64,000 bases of DNA, taken from NCBI GenBank assembly GCA_035651455.1, contig DASRFR010000058.1:124001-188000 (forward strand), written 5' to 3'. Made by a program: the position numbers and the translations under genes. This document shows positions 26,773-35,135 of this stretch, in pieces; position 1 is the stretch's first letter; each line of letters opens with the position of its first letter. The DNA comes from DASRFR01 sp035651455 (GTDB lineage: Bacteria; Acidobacteriota; Terriglobia; Terriglobales; Acidobacteriaceae). The notes under the pieces are model-generated. The model saw nothing but the letters and a program-made list of their open reading frames with translations, was not told the DNA's origin and did not search any database.

Positions 26773-27879
26773 GTGTCCACCGTCATCACTCCCGAGCAGC
26801 AACGCAGCATAACCGCCGCCTCTGCCGGCGAAAGCGCGCTGCTCAGCATTCGCAATGTCGCCAAGACTTTCGGAAGCACTGTGGTGCTGCGCGACATTTC
26901 CCTGCAAATTGCCGAGGGAGAATTCCTGACAATTTTGGGGGAGAGTGGTTCCGGTAAAACTACGCTCCTGCGTATCATTGCAGGTTTCGAGGCCGCTAAC
27001 GCGGGCGAGATCTGGATGGCCGGAGAGCGCCTGGATGCGCTGCCCCCCTACAAACGGCGTATCAACACTGTGTTTCAGCACTACGCATTATTCCCTCACC
27101 TGACCGTCGAACGGAATGTGGGATACGGATTACGCATTGCCAAGGTGCCGCGCGCCGAAATCGCAGCGCGGGTAGAGCAGGCATTGACGATGGTAAAGAT
27201 GACTGCATTCGCCAGCGCAAAACCCTCAAAAATCTCCGGCGGACAACAGCAACGAATTGCCCTCGCCCGCGCGCTCGTAAATCGTCCCCGGCTGCTCCTT
27301 CTCGATGAGCCACTCTCGGCGCTGGACGCGAACTTGCGACGTCAGATGCAGTTGGAACTGAAATCACTACAGCGTGAGGTCGGTATCGCATTCGTCTTCG
27401 TCACTCATGACCAGGAGGAGGCCATGGTGATGTCGGATCGCATCGCTCTGCTGCGCGCCGGAGAACTGGAACAAGTAGCAACACCACGAAAAATCTATAG
27501 TCGTCCAGCCACGGCGTATACCGCACAGTTTATCGGCCACACTAACCTGCTGCGCGCCCACGTCAGCGGCGGAATGGCGACTTGCAAGCCTCTATCGTGG
27601 CCGGCGGCAGTGCCCAACGGGCCCGCATTGTTTTCGTTGCGCCCAGAATGCATTCGTGTGGCAGTCGCAGATGGTGCATCCGGGCCTGCGATTCGCTTTC
27701 GCGGCAGAGTCCGAGAACAGTCATTTCACGGCGCGACGCAACTCCTGCGGGTAGGCTGCGGTGAGGGCTTGGTCCTTTTGGTCAGAATGCCCAGCCGGCA
27801 TCCAGTCAGTGAAGAACTCGAACTGGAATTCTCGCCAACCGACGCGGTACCCGTGCGCGACTCGGCGGAGCGAGGCTGA
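26773..27879 (+). CDS. potA: Polyamine-type ABC transporter ATP-binding protein
   Basis: 368 residues from the GTG at 26773. Walker A GESGSGKTT at 56-64, Q-loop Gln102 (FQHYALFPHL), signature SGGQQQR at 155-161, Walker B LLLLDEP at 174-180, and switch HDQEEAMVMSD. A C-terminal TOBE-like domain (about 265-355) is typical of the PotA/MalK group and often regulatory. Its stop overlaps the next ATG by one base (TGATG), so translation of the permease is coupled. Confidence 0.95.
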   Translation: MSTVITPEQQRSITAASAGESALLSIRNVAKTFGSTVVLRDISLQIAEGEFLTILGESGSGKTTLLRIIAGFEAANAGEIWMAGERLDALPPYKRRINTVFQHYALFPHLTVERNVGYGLRIAKVPRAEIAARVEQALTMVKMTAFASAKPSKISGGQQQRIALARALVNRPRLLLLDEPLSALDANLRRQMQLELKSLQREVGIAFVFVTHDQEEAMVMSDRIALLRAGELEQVATPRKIYSRPATAYTAQFIGHTNLLRAHVSGGMATCKPLSWPAAVPNGPALFSLRPECIRVAVADGASGPAIRFRGRVREQSFHGATQLLRVGCGEGLVLLVRMPSRHPVSEELELEFSPTDAVPVRDSAERG

Positions 27880-28727
27880 TGTTCTCACGCGCTTACCGGG
27901 CCGCGGTCACAATCCCGCCCTTGCTCTGGGTGGCGATTTTCTTATTATTGCCATACGGATTGATGTTCTGCTACAGCTTCTGGTCGGTTTCCGCGTCGCA
28001 GAACGTGGTCCACGCCTGGACTAAGGACAACTACCGCGAATTGTGGCGCATCGATGTGTATCGCCAAACTCTATTCCGTTCCATGTGGATTGCCGCCAGG
28101 GTGATGATCTTCTCCCTGTTGTTGGGTTATCCGCTCGCGTACTTCGTATCCTTTCACGCCGGCCTCCGCAAGGATCTCCTCTACCAGTTGGTCATCATTC
28201 CGCTCTGGGTTAGTTACCTGGTCCGGGCGTACGCGTGGAAGACGATCCTGGGCAGCGACGGCGTTCTTAACACGTTGTTCCAATATCTTCACTTAACCCA
28301 TCGTCCGCTCGGTTTCCTGCTCTACAGCCCGTTTGCTGTGGTGCTGACACTGACCCACATTTACACGCCGTTCACTTTTCTCCCCATTTACGCCTCTCTG
28401 GAGCATGTCCCGCGCCCGCTGGTGGAAGCATCGAATGACCTTGGCGCGACGCCGTGGCAGACTTTCTGCCGAATCATCGTACCGTTGTCCATTCCCGGTG
28501 TGTTGGCCGGTGCCACGTTCTCATTCGTGCTTAGCCTGGGAGACTTCCTCGCGCCCCTGCTCATCGGCGGCCCGAGCGGCGTTATGATCTCGAACATCGT
28601 AGTCAGCCTATTTGGCGCTGCCTATAACTGGCCGCTAGGCGCCGCGATCTCGCTCTGCATGCTAGTGCTCGTCATTGCCCTGCTCTTTATCTCAGAAAAC
28701 TTGGAAAAGAAATGGAGCTTGTCGTGA
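27879..28727 (+). CDS. potB: Polyamine-type ABC transporter permease, PotB-like
   Basis: 282-residue inner-membrane permease with about six hydrophobic segments. The EAA loop that contacts the ATPase is clear: EASNDLGATPWQTFCRIIVP. It starts by one-base overlap with potA, and its stop lies inside the potC start region. It forms the channel as a heterodimer with the next gene product. Confidence 0.94.
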   Translation: MFSRAYRAAVTIPPLLWVAIFLLLPYGLMFCYSFWSVSASQNVVHAWTKDNYRELWRIDVYRQTLFRSMWIAARVMIFSLLLGYPLAYFVSFHAGLRKDLLYQLVIIPLWVSYLVRAYAWKTILGSDGVLNTLFQYLHLTHRPLGFLLYSPFAVVLTLTHIYTPFTFLPIYASLEHVPRPLVEASNDLGATPWQTFCRIIVPLSIPGVLAGATFSFVLSLGDFLAPLLIGGPSGVMISNIVVSLFGAAYNWPLGAAISLCMLVLVIALLFISENLEKKWSLS

Positions 28728-29566
28728 GCTCTGGGGATTCGGCGCGCGCAGGGGCGCCCTGGCTGACGATTCACGCAGTATTGGTATTCGGATTCCTATA
28801 TCTGCCCATAGTGGTCTTGATCGTCTATTCCTTTAACGGCCAAGGTGTGGGTGGGTTTCCTCCGCGTCATTTCACCCTTGAGTGGTATCGCACTCTCTTG
28901 GCTGACGGCGCGATTTGGGACGCCGTCCTGAACAGCCTGCTGGTGGCGTTCGCGGCAGTATTCATTGCCCTGGCTTTCGGAATCCCGGCGGCGCTTGCCT
29001 TGGATCGCGCAAAATTTCCTGGCAAAAAGCTGTTTCGCCGACTCGTGCTCCTGCCTCTGATTTTGCCTGGCATCATCACCGGACTGTCGTTGCTGATGCT
29101 CTTTCGCCAGGCCGATGTGAGGCTTAGCTTGCTCACCGTTGTCCTCGGCCACGGCACAGCGCTGATTTCCATTGCTACTACGGAGGTGTTTGCCGGATTG
29201 CAGAAGTTGGACCGCGCCCAGGAGGAAGCTTCGCTCGACCTCGGAGCCAATTACTGGCAGACGTTCTGGCACGTGACCATTCCCAATATTCGCCTCTCTA
29301 TCATCGGCGCTGCCCTTTTGATCTTCACTCTATCGATGGACGAGATTGCCGTAAGCTTTTTCCTGATCGGCCGGGACAATACGCTTCCACTCGAAATCTG
29401 GGGACGCCTGCGGCGTGGTATAACGCCGGAAATTAACGCCATTTCCACCATCATCTTTGCGTTCTCTCTGATAGCCATCGTGATCTGGTATCGATTGCGC
29501 GCACGCAGCCAAGGTCAACCGGAGACTGCAACGGAATTAGTGGAGACGGCCCCCGTGGAAAGCTAA
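28712..29566 (+). CDS. potC: Polyamine-type ABC transporter permease, PotC-like
   Basis: 284 residues from the ATG at 28712, overlapping potB by 16 bp; a GTG at 28724 with a four-base overlap is a possible alternative start. About six membrane segments, with the EAA loop EASLDLGANYWQTFWHVTIP. It completes a standard PotDABC importer and ends the operon that began with the MerR-XRE-cupin gene. A strong hairpin begins at the base after the stop codon. Confidence 0.94.
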   Translation: MELVVSSGDSARAGAPWLTIHAVLVFGFLYLPIVVLIVYSFNGQGVGGFPPRHFTLEWYRTLLADGAIWDAVLNSLLVAFAAVFIALAFGIPAALALDRAKFPGKKLFRRLVLLPLILPGIITGLSLLMLFRQADVRLSLLTVVLGHGTALISIATTEVFAGLQKLDRAQEEASLDLGANYWQTFWHVTIPNIRLSIIGAALLIFTLSMDEIAVSFFLIGRDNTLPLEIWGRLRRGITPEINAISTIIFAFSLIAIVIWYRLRARSQGQPETATELVETAPVES

Positions 29567-29609
29567 GCGCTGCAAATCACCTGTGTCCAATTGGGCAGGT
29601 TTGCAGCGC
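29567..29609 (+). terminator. Stem-loop immediately after potC
   Basis: GCGCTGCAA (29567-29575) pairs with TTGCAGCGC (29601-29609), and inside it ACCTG pairs with CAGGT (29596-29600), giving a 14-bp interrupted stem. It begins at the base after the potC stop. No T-tract follows, so it may be a 3' stabilising structure or part of a Rho-dependent end rather than a classical intrinsic terminator. Confidence 0.55.
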
Positions 29610-29755
29610 CGCCTCCGTTGTCACGTCAGCGCGTTACAGCGACCGACATAGTAAAGTGTCTATAAGGCGTAGCTGTCAGCGGGAAGTCCTGATCCGCAGC
29701 CGGGGCCTGACCTGTGGGCCAGAGACCCTGACAGGAAACTAGAAAGGACGTAGAA

Positions 29756-31582
29756 GTGAATTCTGGGATTCGCAATATTGCCATCATTGCGCACGTTGAC
29801 CACGGCAAGACCACGCTGGTCGATGCCATGCTGCGTCAGAGCGGCACCTTCCGGGCCAACGAAACCGTGATTGAGCGCGTGATGGATTCGAACGAGTTGG
29901 AACGCGAACGCGGCATCACCATCCTGGCCAAGAATACCGCCGTCTTGTATCACGGGATGAAGATCAACATTGTGGATACGCCGGGGCACAGCGATTTCGG
30001 CGGCGAAGTCGAGCGCGCCCTGAAGATGGTCGACGGCGTCATGCTGCTGGTGGACGCCAGCGAAGGTCCTTTGCCCCAGACTCGCTACGTGCTGGGCAAG
30101 GCGCTCGAGGCGAAACTTCCTCCCATCCTCGTCATCAACAAGATCGACCGCTCCGATGCCCGTCCCCAGGAAGTCCTTAATGAGATCTACGACCTCTTCA
30201 TCGATCTCGACGCGCAGGAAGATCAACTGGAGTTTCCCGTTCTCTACACCAATGCGAAGGCGGGAACCGCGTCCATCGACGCCAAAGGCGGGGGCGAAAA
30301 CCTGCAGCCGCTGTTCGAGGCTATCTTGGAGACAATCCCCGCTCCAAAGGGCGATGCCGTTGGGCCATTGCAGATCCTGGTCGCCAATCTCGATTACAGC
30401 GACTACCTGGGACGTTTGGCGATTGCTCGGGTGTTCAACGGAACCCTGCGGACCGGAGAAGAAGTAAGCATCGCCAAGCTGAATGGCACCCTTCAGACCA
30501 CCAAAATCACGAAACTGTTCTCCTTCTCGGGCCTCAAGCGCACCGACATCACGGAAACCGTGCTGGGCGACATTGTCGCGGTTGCCGGCGTCGAAGGCAT
30601 CACTATTGGCGAGACAATCACAGGCGCCGAAAATCCAGTTCCGCTGCCGCACATCATCATCGACGAACCTACTATCGCCATGCTGTTCACGGTGAACACA
30701 TCGCCATTTGCCGGCAAAGATGGCAGCTACGTTACCTCGCGCAACTTGCGCGAGCGCCTGGATAAGGAGCTTCTGACCAATGTTTCCTTGCGGGTGGAGG
30801 ACACCGACAGCACCGATTCTTTCAAGGTTATGGGGCGCGGCGAACTGCAGCTTTCGATCCTTATTGAAATGATGCGCCGTGAAGGCTATGAACTGATGGT
30901 CGGCAAGCCGGAGATCGTCACCAAGAGAATCGACGGCAAGCTGATGGAGCCGGTCGAAAGGCTTACTGTCGATGTTCCGGAAGAATTCATTGGCGTGGTC
31001 ATGGAGCAACTGGGCCAGCGCAAGAGCGAAGTTGTAAATATGCATAATCACGGATACGGGCGAGTACGCATCGAATTTCGGGTTCCCAGCCGCGGCCTCA
31101 TCGGCTTGCGCAGCCAATTGCTTACCGACACGCGCGGCACCATCGTGATGAACTCGCTCTTTGACGGTTACACGGAGTGGCAAGGTGAAATTCCCCACCG
31201 CCTGACCGGTGCGCTGGTCGCCGATCGCCCCGGCGTAACCACTTCGTATGCGCTATACAACCTGCAGGAACGGGGTGAGCTTTTCGTCGGTCCTGGCGTG
31301 GACGTCTATGAGGGCATGATCATCGGAGAAAACGCGAAAGACACTGATCTGGATGTCAATGTCGTTCGCGAAAAGAAGCTCACCAACATGCGGGCTTCCA
31401 CCGCGGACGAGGCCATCCGCCTAGTCCCTTTTCGCCAACTCAACCTGGAACAGGCGATTGAATTCATTGCCGACGACGAATTCGTGGAAGTCACCCCCAA
31501 GACTTTGCGCCTCCGGAAGAAAGTACTGCAGAGCAACAAGCGAAAAAAGAGTGCTCAGGCAGTGATGCAGGAAAGCGAGTGA
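29756..31582 (+). CDS. typA: Translational GTPase TypA/BipA
   Basis: Ribosome-associated GTPase for 50S assembly and stress or cold growth. 608 residues from a GTG at 29756 with AAAGGA upstream. G1 AHVDHGKT at 12-19, ERERGITI (switch I), DTPGHSDFGGEVER (G3) and NKIDRSD (G4) are present. The EF-G-like domains and the TypA-specific C-terminus (LRIRKKVL-like TLRLRKKVLQSN) follow. The stop codon overlaps the start of a small zinc-ribbon gene by one base. Confidence 0.97.
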   Translation: MNSGIRNIAIIAHVDHGKTTLVDAMLRQSGTFRANETVIERVMDSNELERERGITILAKNTAVLYHGMKINIVDTPGHSDFGGEVERALKMVDGVMLLVDASEGPLPQTRYVLGKALEAKLPPILVINKIDRSDARPQEVLNEIYDLFIDLDAQEDQLEFPVLYTNAKAGTASIDAKGGGENLQPLFEAILETIPAPKGDAVGPLQILVANLDYSDYLGRLAIARVFNGTLRTGEEVSIAKLNGTLQTTKITKLFSFSGLKRTDITETVLGDIVAVAGVEGITIGETITGAENPVPLPHIIIDEPTIAMLFTVNTSPFAGKDGSYVTSRNLRERLDKELLTNVSLRVEDTDSTDSFKVMGRGELQLSILIEMMRREGYELMVGKPEIVTKRIDGKLMEPVERLTVDVPEEFIGVVMEQLGQRKSEVVNMHNHGYGRVRIEFRVPSRGLIGLRSQLLTDTRGTIVMNSLFDGYTEWQGEIPHRLTGALVADRPGVTTSYALYNLQERGELFVGPGVDVYEGMIIGENAKDTDLDVNVVREKKLTNMRASTADEAIRLVPFRQLNLEQAIEFIADDEFVEVTPKTLRLRKKVLQSNKRKKSAQAVMQESE

Positions 31583-31833
31583 TGCCCCGCAAAAAGATAT
31601 CGGCAAAGATCGATCCCACTGCATCGACCCATACCGATCTTCGGTTTTGTATATTTCAGGTTCCTTGTAGTTGCGGTATGACCTTCTCTGTAAGTGCGGA
31701 TTACGATCGGGGCGGCGGACGCTGGACTCGCTATCTCACCTGTCCGAAGTGCGGCAAGAAGCACGATCCGCGTAACCGATTGCTACGGTTGAGTTTTCAA
31801 CGTGAAGGCTACTGGCGGGTGGACGGCTGCTAA
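31582..31833 (+). CDS. Small zinc-ribbon-like protein coupled to typA
   Basis: 83 residues from the ATG at 31582, which shares its first base with the typA stop. Two cysteine pairs, CSCG and CPKCGKKH, separated by about 25 residues, suggest one bound zinc. The N-terminus is basic (MPRKKISAKID). No family is recognised. Tight coupling to typA suggests coordinated expression and perhaps a ribosome- or RNA-related role, but that rests on position only. Confidence 0.65.
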   Translation: MPRKKISAKIDPTASTHTDLRFCIFQVPCSCGMTFSVSADYDRGGGRWTRYLTCPKCGKKHDPRNRLLRLSFQREGYWRVDGC

Positions 31834-32043
31834 GACTCGACACTGCTCTGCCGTTTTCCGTGAATGGGAAGCGCCAAAATGCGTCACGCCAGAATTGACA
31901 GGTGTATGTTGGCTTACCTGCTATACTTGGCCCGCGTTTGACTGTTCGCCTGATCCGGCATCGAGTTCGATGATAGCCTGTCCGGCTGTCTGCTTGCCTC
32001 TAAATCAGCCCACACTCAAATAGCTCAAGTGAGGGGTACTCCG

Positions 32044-32364
32044 ATGAAGAATATCTTCGTTGGCAACCTAAACTTCAACACGAGTGAAGATGAATTGCGC
32101 CGGATGTTCGAGGCTTACGGTCAAGTTGATCGCGTGAGTATTCTGACTGATCGCGACACCGGCCGGTCGCGCGGCTTCGCTTTCGTAGAAATGAGTAATG
32201 CGGAAGAAGGAGACAAGGCGATTGCAGGTCTCAACGGTAGCCAACTTGGTGGGCGCACTCTGAACGTGAACGAAGCGCGTCCCAAGCAGGAGCGCACCGG
32301 CGGTTTCGGCGGCGGTCGGGGTGGTGGACGTCACGATCGCGGAGAGCGCAGAGAACGCTGGTAG
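32044..32364 (+). CDS. Bacterial RRM RNA-binding protein
   Basis: 106 residues from the ATG at 32044, seven bases after GAGGGG; a GTG at 32029 is less likely. RNP2 IFVGNL at 4-9 and RNP1 RGFAFVEM at 43-50 define one RRM. The tail from about residue 85 is rich in Gly and Arg (GGFGGGRGGGRHDRGERR), as in cyanobacterial Rbp proteins. Single-RRM proteins of this kind are often cold-induced and bind RNA. It stands alone between the typA pair and tRNA-Arg. Confidence 0.94.
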   Translation: MKNIFVGNLNFNTSEDELRRMFEAYGQVDRVSILTDRDTGRSRGFAFVEMSNAEEGDKAIAGLNGSQLGGRTLNVNEARPKQERTGGFGGGRGGGRHDRGERRERW

Positions 32365-32460
32365 CTAACCCGTCACCTCTTTTTCACTTCGACTGAGCAT
32401 CTCAGAGCGCGCAGGGAGATTGCTGGGTCCAGCGACCCCGATGTAAACTGAAGCGGCAGC

Positions 32461-32537
32461 GCGCCCGTAGCTCAGCTGGATAGAGCGATTGCCTCCGGAG
32501 CAATAGGTCGGGAGTTCGAATCTCTCCGGGCGCGCCA
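32461..32537 (+). tRNA. tRNA-Arg (CCG)
   Basis: The cloverleaf reads directly: acceptor GCGCCCG pairs with CGGGCGC (32527-32533), D-arm GCTCAGCTGGATAGAGC, anticodon stem ATTGC/GCAAT with loop CTCCGGA giving anticodon CCG, T-arm GGGAG-TTCGAAT-CTCTC. The 3' CCA (32535-32537) is encoded. It decodes CGG. Confidence 0.97.
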
Positions 32538-32667
32538 GACTCAAAAGCACTTCGCGTTTCGGCATTCGCCGAACCGCTGTACCTCCCATAACCCCCATAA
32601 AACGAATTATCCATTTCTTGCCGTCGATGCGCGCCTCGCGCTCAGTGCCCCGCTCTCATTCCCACGT

Positions 32668-33615
32668 TTACGCTGCTTGGGAACCTGGTTGGCTCGTGCT
32701 GGTCGGCTTCAGAGAGTCGGCCTCCAGGAATATGCGGACGACTGTCGGCTCGTCTCGGCGAATGCGGTTCTCGATTCGGTCGATCGCCGACTCCAGTTGT
32801 TGAACATCCAGGTTGCGCCGAAAACGAATCGCGACAGTTAGCAGCACCTCCTCTGGGCCAAGTTGCATGGTGAGCAGGTCGCCCACTGCATCCACTGAAG
32901 GGTCTCGCAGGATGATTTCTCGCAGTCGCCTGAGCCTGCTCCGGTTTGTCCGTTCTCCCACCAGCAACGCTGCGCTTTCGCGGACCAGCAAAACGGAGAC
33001 GCAGACGAGCAACAGTCCGATCGAAACTGAAGCGCTTGCATCCAGGTACGGCTCATGCAAGATTTGTCCGAACAGGATACCGACGAAGGCGAGAAATGTG
33101 CCTGCCAATGCGGCCGAGTCCTCGAGAAAAACAGTAAAGACCGTAGGATCCTTGCTTCCAATAATTTCATCCCACACCGTCTCGCCCGGATCTTTGCGAG
33201 ACAGCAGTTCGCGATAGGAAATTCTCCACGAATACGAATCAAATCCAGCCGCCACCGCGAGTACGGCGTAGTTCCAAATCACGTGACTCGAGGGTTGTGG
33301 GTGGAGCAGGCGAAAGACACCTTCTCCTATGCTGAGCAACCCGCCGACTGCGAATATGTAGATGGAGACGAGCAGTGAATAGAAATAAAGGGCTTTGCCA
33401 TGACCGTAAGGATGTTCGGCGTCGGGAGGACGCGCGCTGCGTTTCATGCCGAAAAGGAGCAGCAACTCGTTCCCAATGTCCGAGGTGGAGTGAATCGCCT
33501 CGGCCAGCATGGCCGAACTCCGGGTAAAGGCCGCAGCTACGTATTTGCAGACTGCGATTCCAATGTTCGCGGCGATAGCCGCGTACACCACTTTCCTGGA
33601 AGGACTTGATGCCAC
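32668..33615 (-). CDS. Cation diffusion facilitator transporter
   Basis: Metal/proton antiporter of the CDF family, exporting Zn or a related divalent ion. The coding frame is open upstream to 34083, but that would overlap the divergent hemerythrin gene almost fully; the homologous part begins at about VASSPSRKVVYAAIAANI, so the GTG at 33615 (315 residues) is taken as start. This start is uncertain. Motifs: AEAIHSTSDIGNELLLLFG (helix II metal site) and HPYGHGK. The helix V site reads FLEDSAALAG, with Glu-Asp where many members have His-x3-Asp, as in the SLC30A9-like branch. A cytoplasmic C-terminal domain follows (about 215-300). Confidence 0.85.
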   Translation of the reverse strand: MASSPSRKVVYAAIAANIGIAVCKYVAAAFTRSSAMLAEAIHSTSDIGNELLLLFGMKRSARPPDAEHPYGHGKALYFYSLLVSIYIFAVGGLLSIGEGVFRLLHPQPSSHVIWNYAVLAVAAGFDSYSWRISYRELLSRKDPGETVWDEIIGSKDPTVFTVFLEDSAALAGTFLAFVGILFGQILHEPYLDASASVSIGLLLVCVSVLLVRESAALLVGERTNRSRLRRLREIILRDPSVDAVGDLLTMQLGPEEVLLTVAIRFRRNLDVQQLESAIDRIENRIRRDEPTVVRIFLEADSLKPTSTSQPGSQAA

Positions 33616-33729
33616 GCGTCTCGGATGCAGTCTTCTTGCGAACGGATCACTCGCCGCCTTCCATAGTTTTTTAGCTGCACGGCGAGACTGACCGGGTTGG
33701 AACCGGAAAGCGCTTTCACACCGTAAAAT

Positions 33730-34299
33730 ATGATTATGCCTGTCCAAATCGCAGCGGCCACGCACAGCTTTTCTGATCCCACTGGATTGTTGATGGATTG
33801 CCACCGTCGCATTGAGAGCTTTATCACGACTTTGGAGCGAGTGGCCGCCGTGATCGATCGTCCTCCCAGCGAGGAAGTTCGGCAAGCACTGGAGACCTCC
33901 CTTCGCTATTTTCGCGATGCGGCCCCGAAGCACACTGCGGACGAGGAGGTCTCGTTGTTTCCACGCATGCGTAGACTTTCCGATCCGGACGCGAGGGCTG
34001 TGATGGCGGAACTCGAGAAACTGGAGGAAGAACATCGCTGCGCAGAGCCACTGCATGCGCGAGTGGACTGGCTTGGAAACCAATACTTGCTGAATGGAGT
34101 CTTGAACGATATTCAGATCGAGGAGTTTCGCAGTTCAGTTGCCCGACTGAATTCCATGTATCGGAAGCATATTCACGTGGAAGATACGCTGGTTTTTCCT
34201 CTCGCGACGCGCACATTGTCGCCGCACGACAAGTCCGCCATTGCTTCGGAGATGGAAGAGCGTAGAGGCAAGATTGCGGGCACCGCTCGGCAGCAATAA
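33730..34299 (+). CDS. Hemerythrin-like (HHE) protein
   Basis: 189 residues with the hemerythrin cation-binding pattern: His25, His68 with Glu72 (KHTADEEVSLFP), His102 and His147 with Glu151 (KHIHVEDTLVFP), enough ligands for a di-iron site. No signal peptide or membrane segment, so cytoplasmic. Such proteins bind O2 or NO, or respond to oxidative and nitrosative stress. It is divergent from a CDF metal transporter across about 115 bp, which hints at joint metal or stress control. A second ATG two codons in is an equal start choice. Confidence 0.9.
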   Translation: MIMPVQIAAATHSFSDPTGLLMDCHRRIESFITTLERVAAVIDRPPSEEVRQALETSLRYFRDAAPKHTADEEVSLFPRMRRLSDPDARAVMAELEKLEEEHRCAEPLHARVDWLGNQYLLNGVLNDIQIEEFRSSVARLNSMYRKHIHVEDTLVFPLATRTLSPHDKSAIASEMEERRGKIAGTARQQ

Positions 34300-34349
34300 C
34301 TAAATAATTCAACAACACTCTTTTCCTTGTGGTTTGCTCTCGCCAGGCG

Positions 34350-35111
34350 TCACTCTGGCCCGGCCTCGCCGGTTCGTAGCTTCCAAGCAATCTGCCTTAA
34401 CATGCCAAGCCACAGTTCAGCATCGTCACTCGACAACTTCTGGCGGCGAAGCAGCCGTCGCAATTTCTCCTCGGTCGCGCCAGTCGCACCTTTCTTGATG
34501 TACCCGCTCATCTTCAGCGAATCCAGCAGCACGTCGGAGAAGCGATCCAGCTCACGGCCGCTGGCAAGATGCAGTCGGTCAGCACGCCGCGCGCTGTTTT
34601 TCGACCGCGACATCTCGTACAGGCAGACGGCGACTGCCTGGCCCAGGTTCATCGATGGATGCTCATCCCCGGTGGGTATGCGCAGCAGCCAATGACAATA
34701 GCTCATATCGTCGTTGGAGAGCCCATACTTCTCCGAGCCGAACAGGAGGGCCACTTTCTCCGATGGAAGCCGCTGCCGAATTATTCTGGCTGCAATCGGC
34801 AAGGGCCGCAGGGGATGCTGCAAGTCGCGATCGCGCGCGGCCGTCGTCCCCACAACCAGGTTGCAATCGGCTACAGCACTCGCGACACTCTTGTACTCCA
34901 CTGCATCCTCCAACAATCGCGACGCTCCCATGGCCGAGCGAGCTTCCCGAAAAGCGACGTCGTACGGGTTTACAACCCGCAGCTGGAAGAAACCAAAGTT
35001 GCTCATGGCGCGAGCCGCCGCCCCAATGTTCAAGGGATTGCGGCTCGAAACCAGAACGACGCAGAGATGATCGAACTTCGCAGGACTAGACAAACCAATA
35101 TTGTAGGGCAA
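34350..35111 (-). CDS. trmJ: tRNA/rRNA methyltransferase, TrmJ-like (SPOUT)
   Basis: 253 residues with the SPOUT trefoil-knot motifs: NPLNIGAAARAM at 25-36, LLFGSEKYGLSND at 122-134 and SMNLGQAVAV at 153-162. This matches TrmJ, which 2'-O-methylates residue 32 of tRNAs with S-adenosylmethionine; other TrmH-family enzymes are less similar in these segments. The C-terminal 80 residues are helical and basic, like the TrmJ tail. It starts 24 bp after the beta-propeller gene on the same strand. Confidence 0.88.
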   Translation of the reverse strand: MPYNIGLSSPAKFDHLCVVLVSSRNPLNIGAAARAMSNFGFFQLRVVNPYDVAFREARSAMGASRLLEDAVEYKSVASAVADCNLVVGTTAARDRDLQHPLRPLPIAARIIRQRLPSEKVALLFGSEKYGLSNDDMSYCHWLLRIPTGDEHPSMNLGQAVAVCLYEMSRSKNSARRADRLHLASGRELDRFSDVLLDSLKMSGYIKKGATGATEEKLRRLLRRQKLSSDDAELWLGMLRQIAWKLRTGEAGPE

Positions 35112-35135
35112 AGACGTGCCACGGGATAACGCGGG

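Noticed and set aside
29660..31198. 512-codon open frame on the minus strand
   Set aside because: Antisense to typA, whose GTPase motifs are intact. The length is a product of GC-rich codon use on the real strand.
31895..31927. TTGACA and TATACT as a promoter for the RRM gene
   Set aside because: The spacer is 21 bases, too long for a standard sigma-70 promoter.
32668..34083. Extended 471-residue form of the CDF transporter
   Set aside because: The extra N-terminal 156 residues overlap the divergent hemerythrin gene, are unlike any CDF protein and contain no membrane segment.
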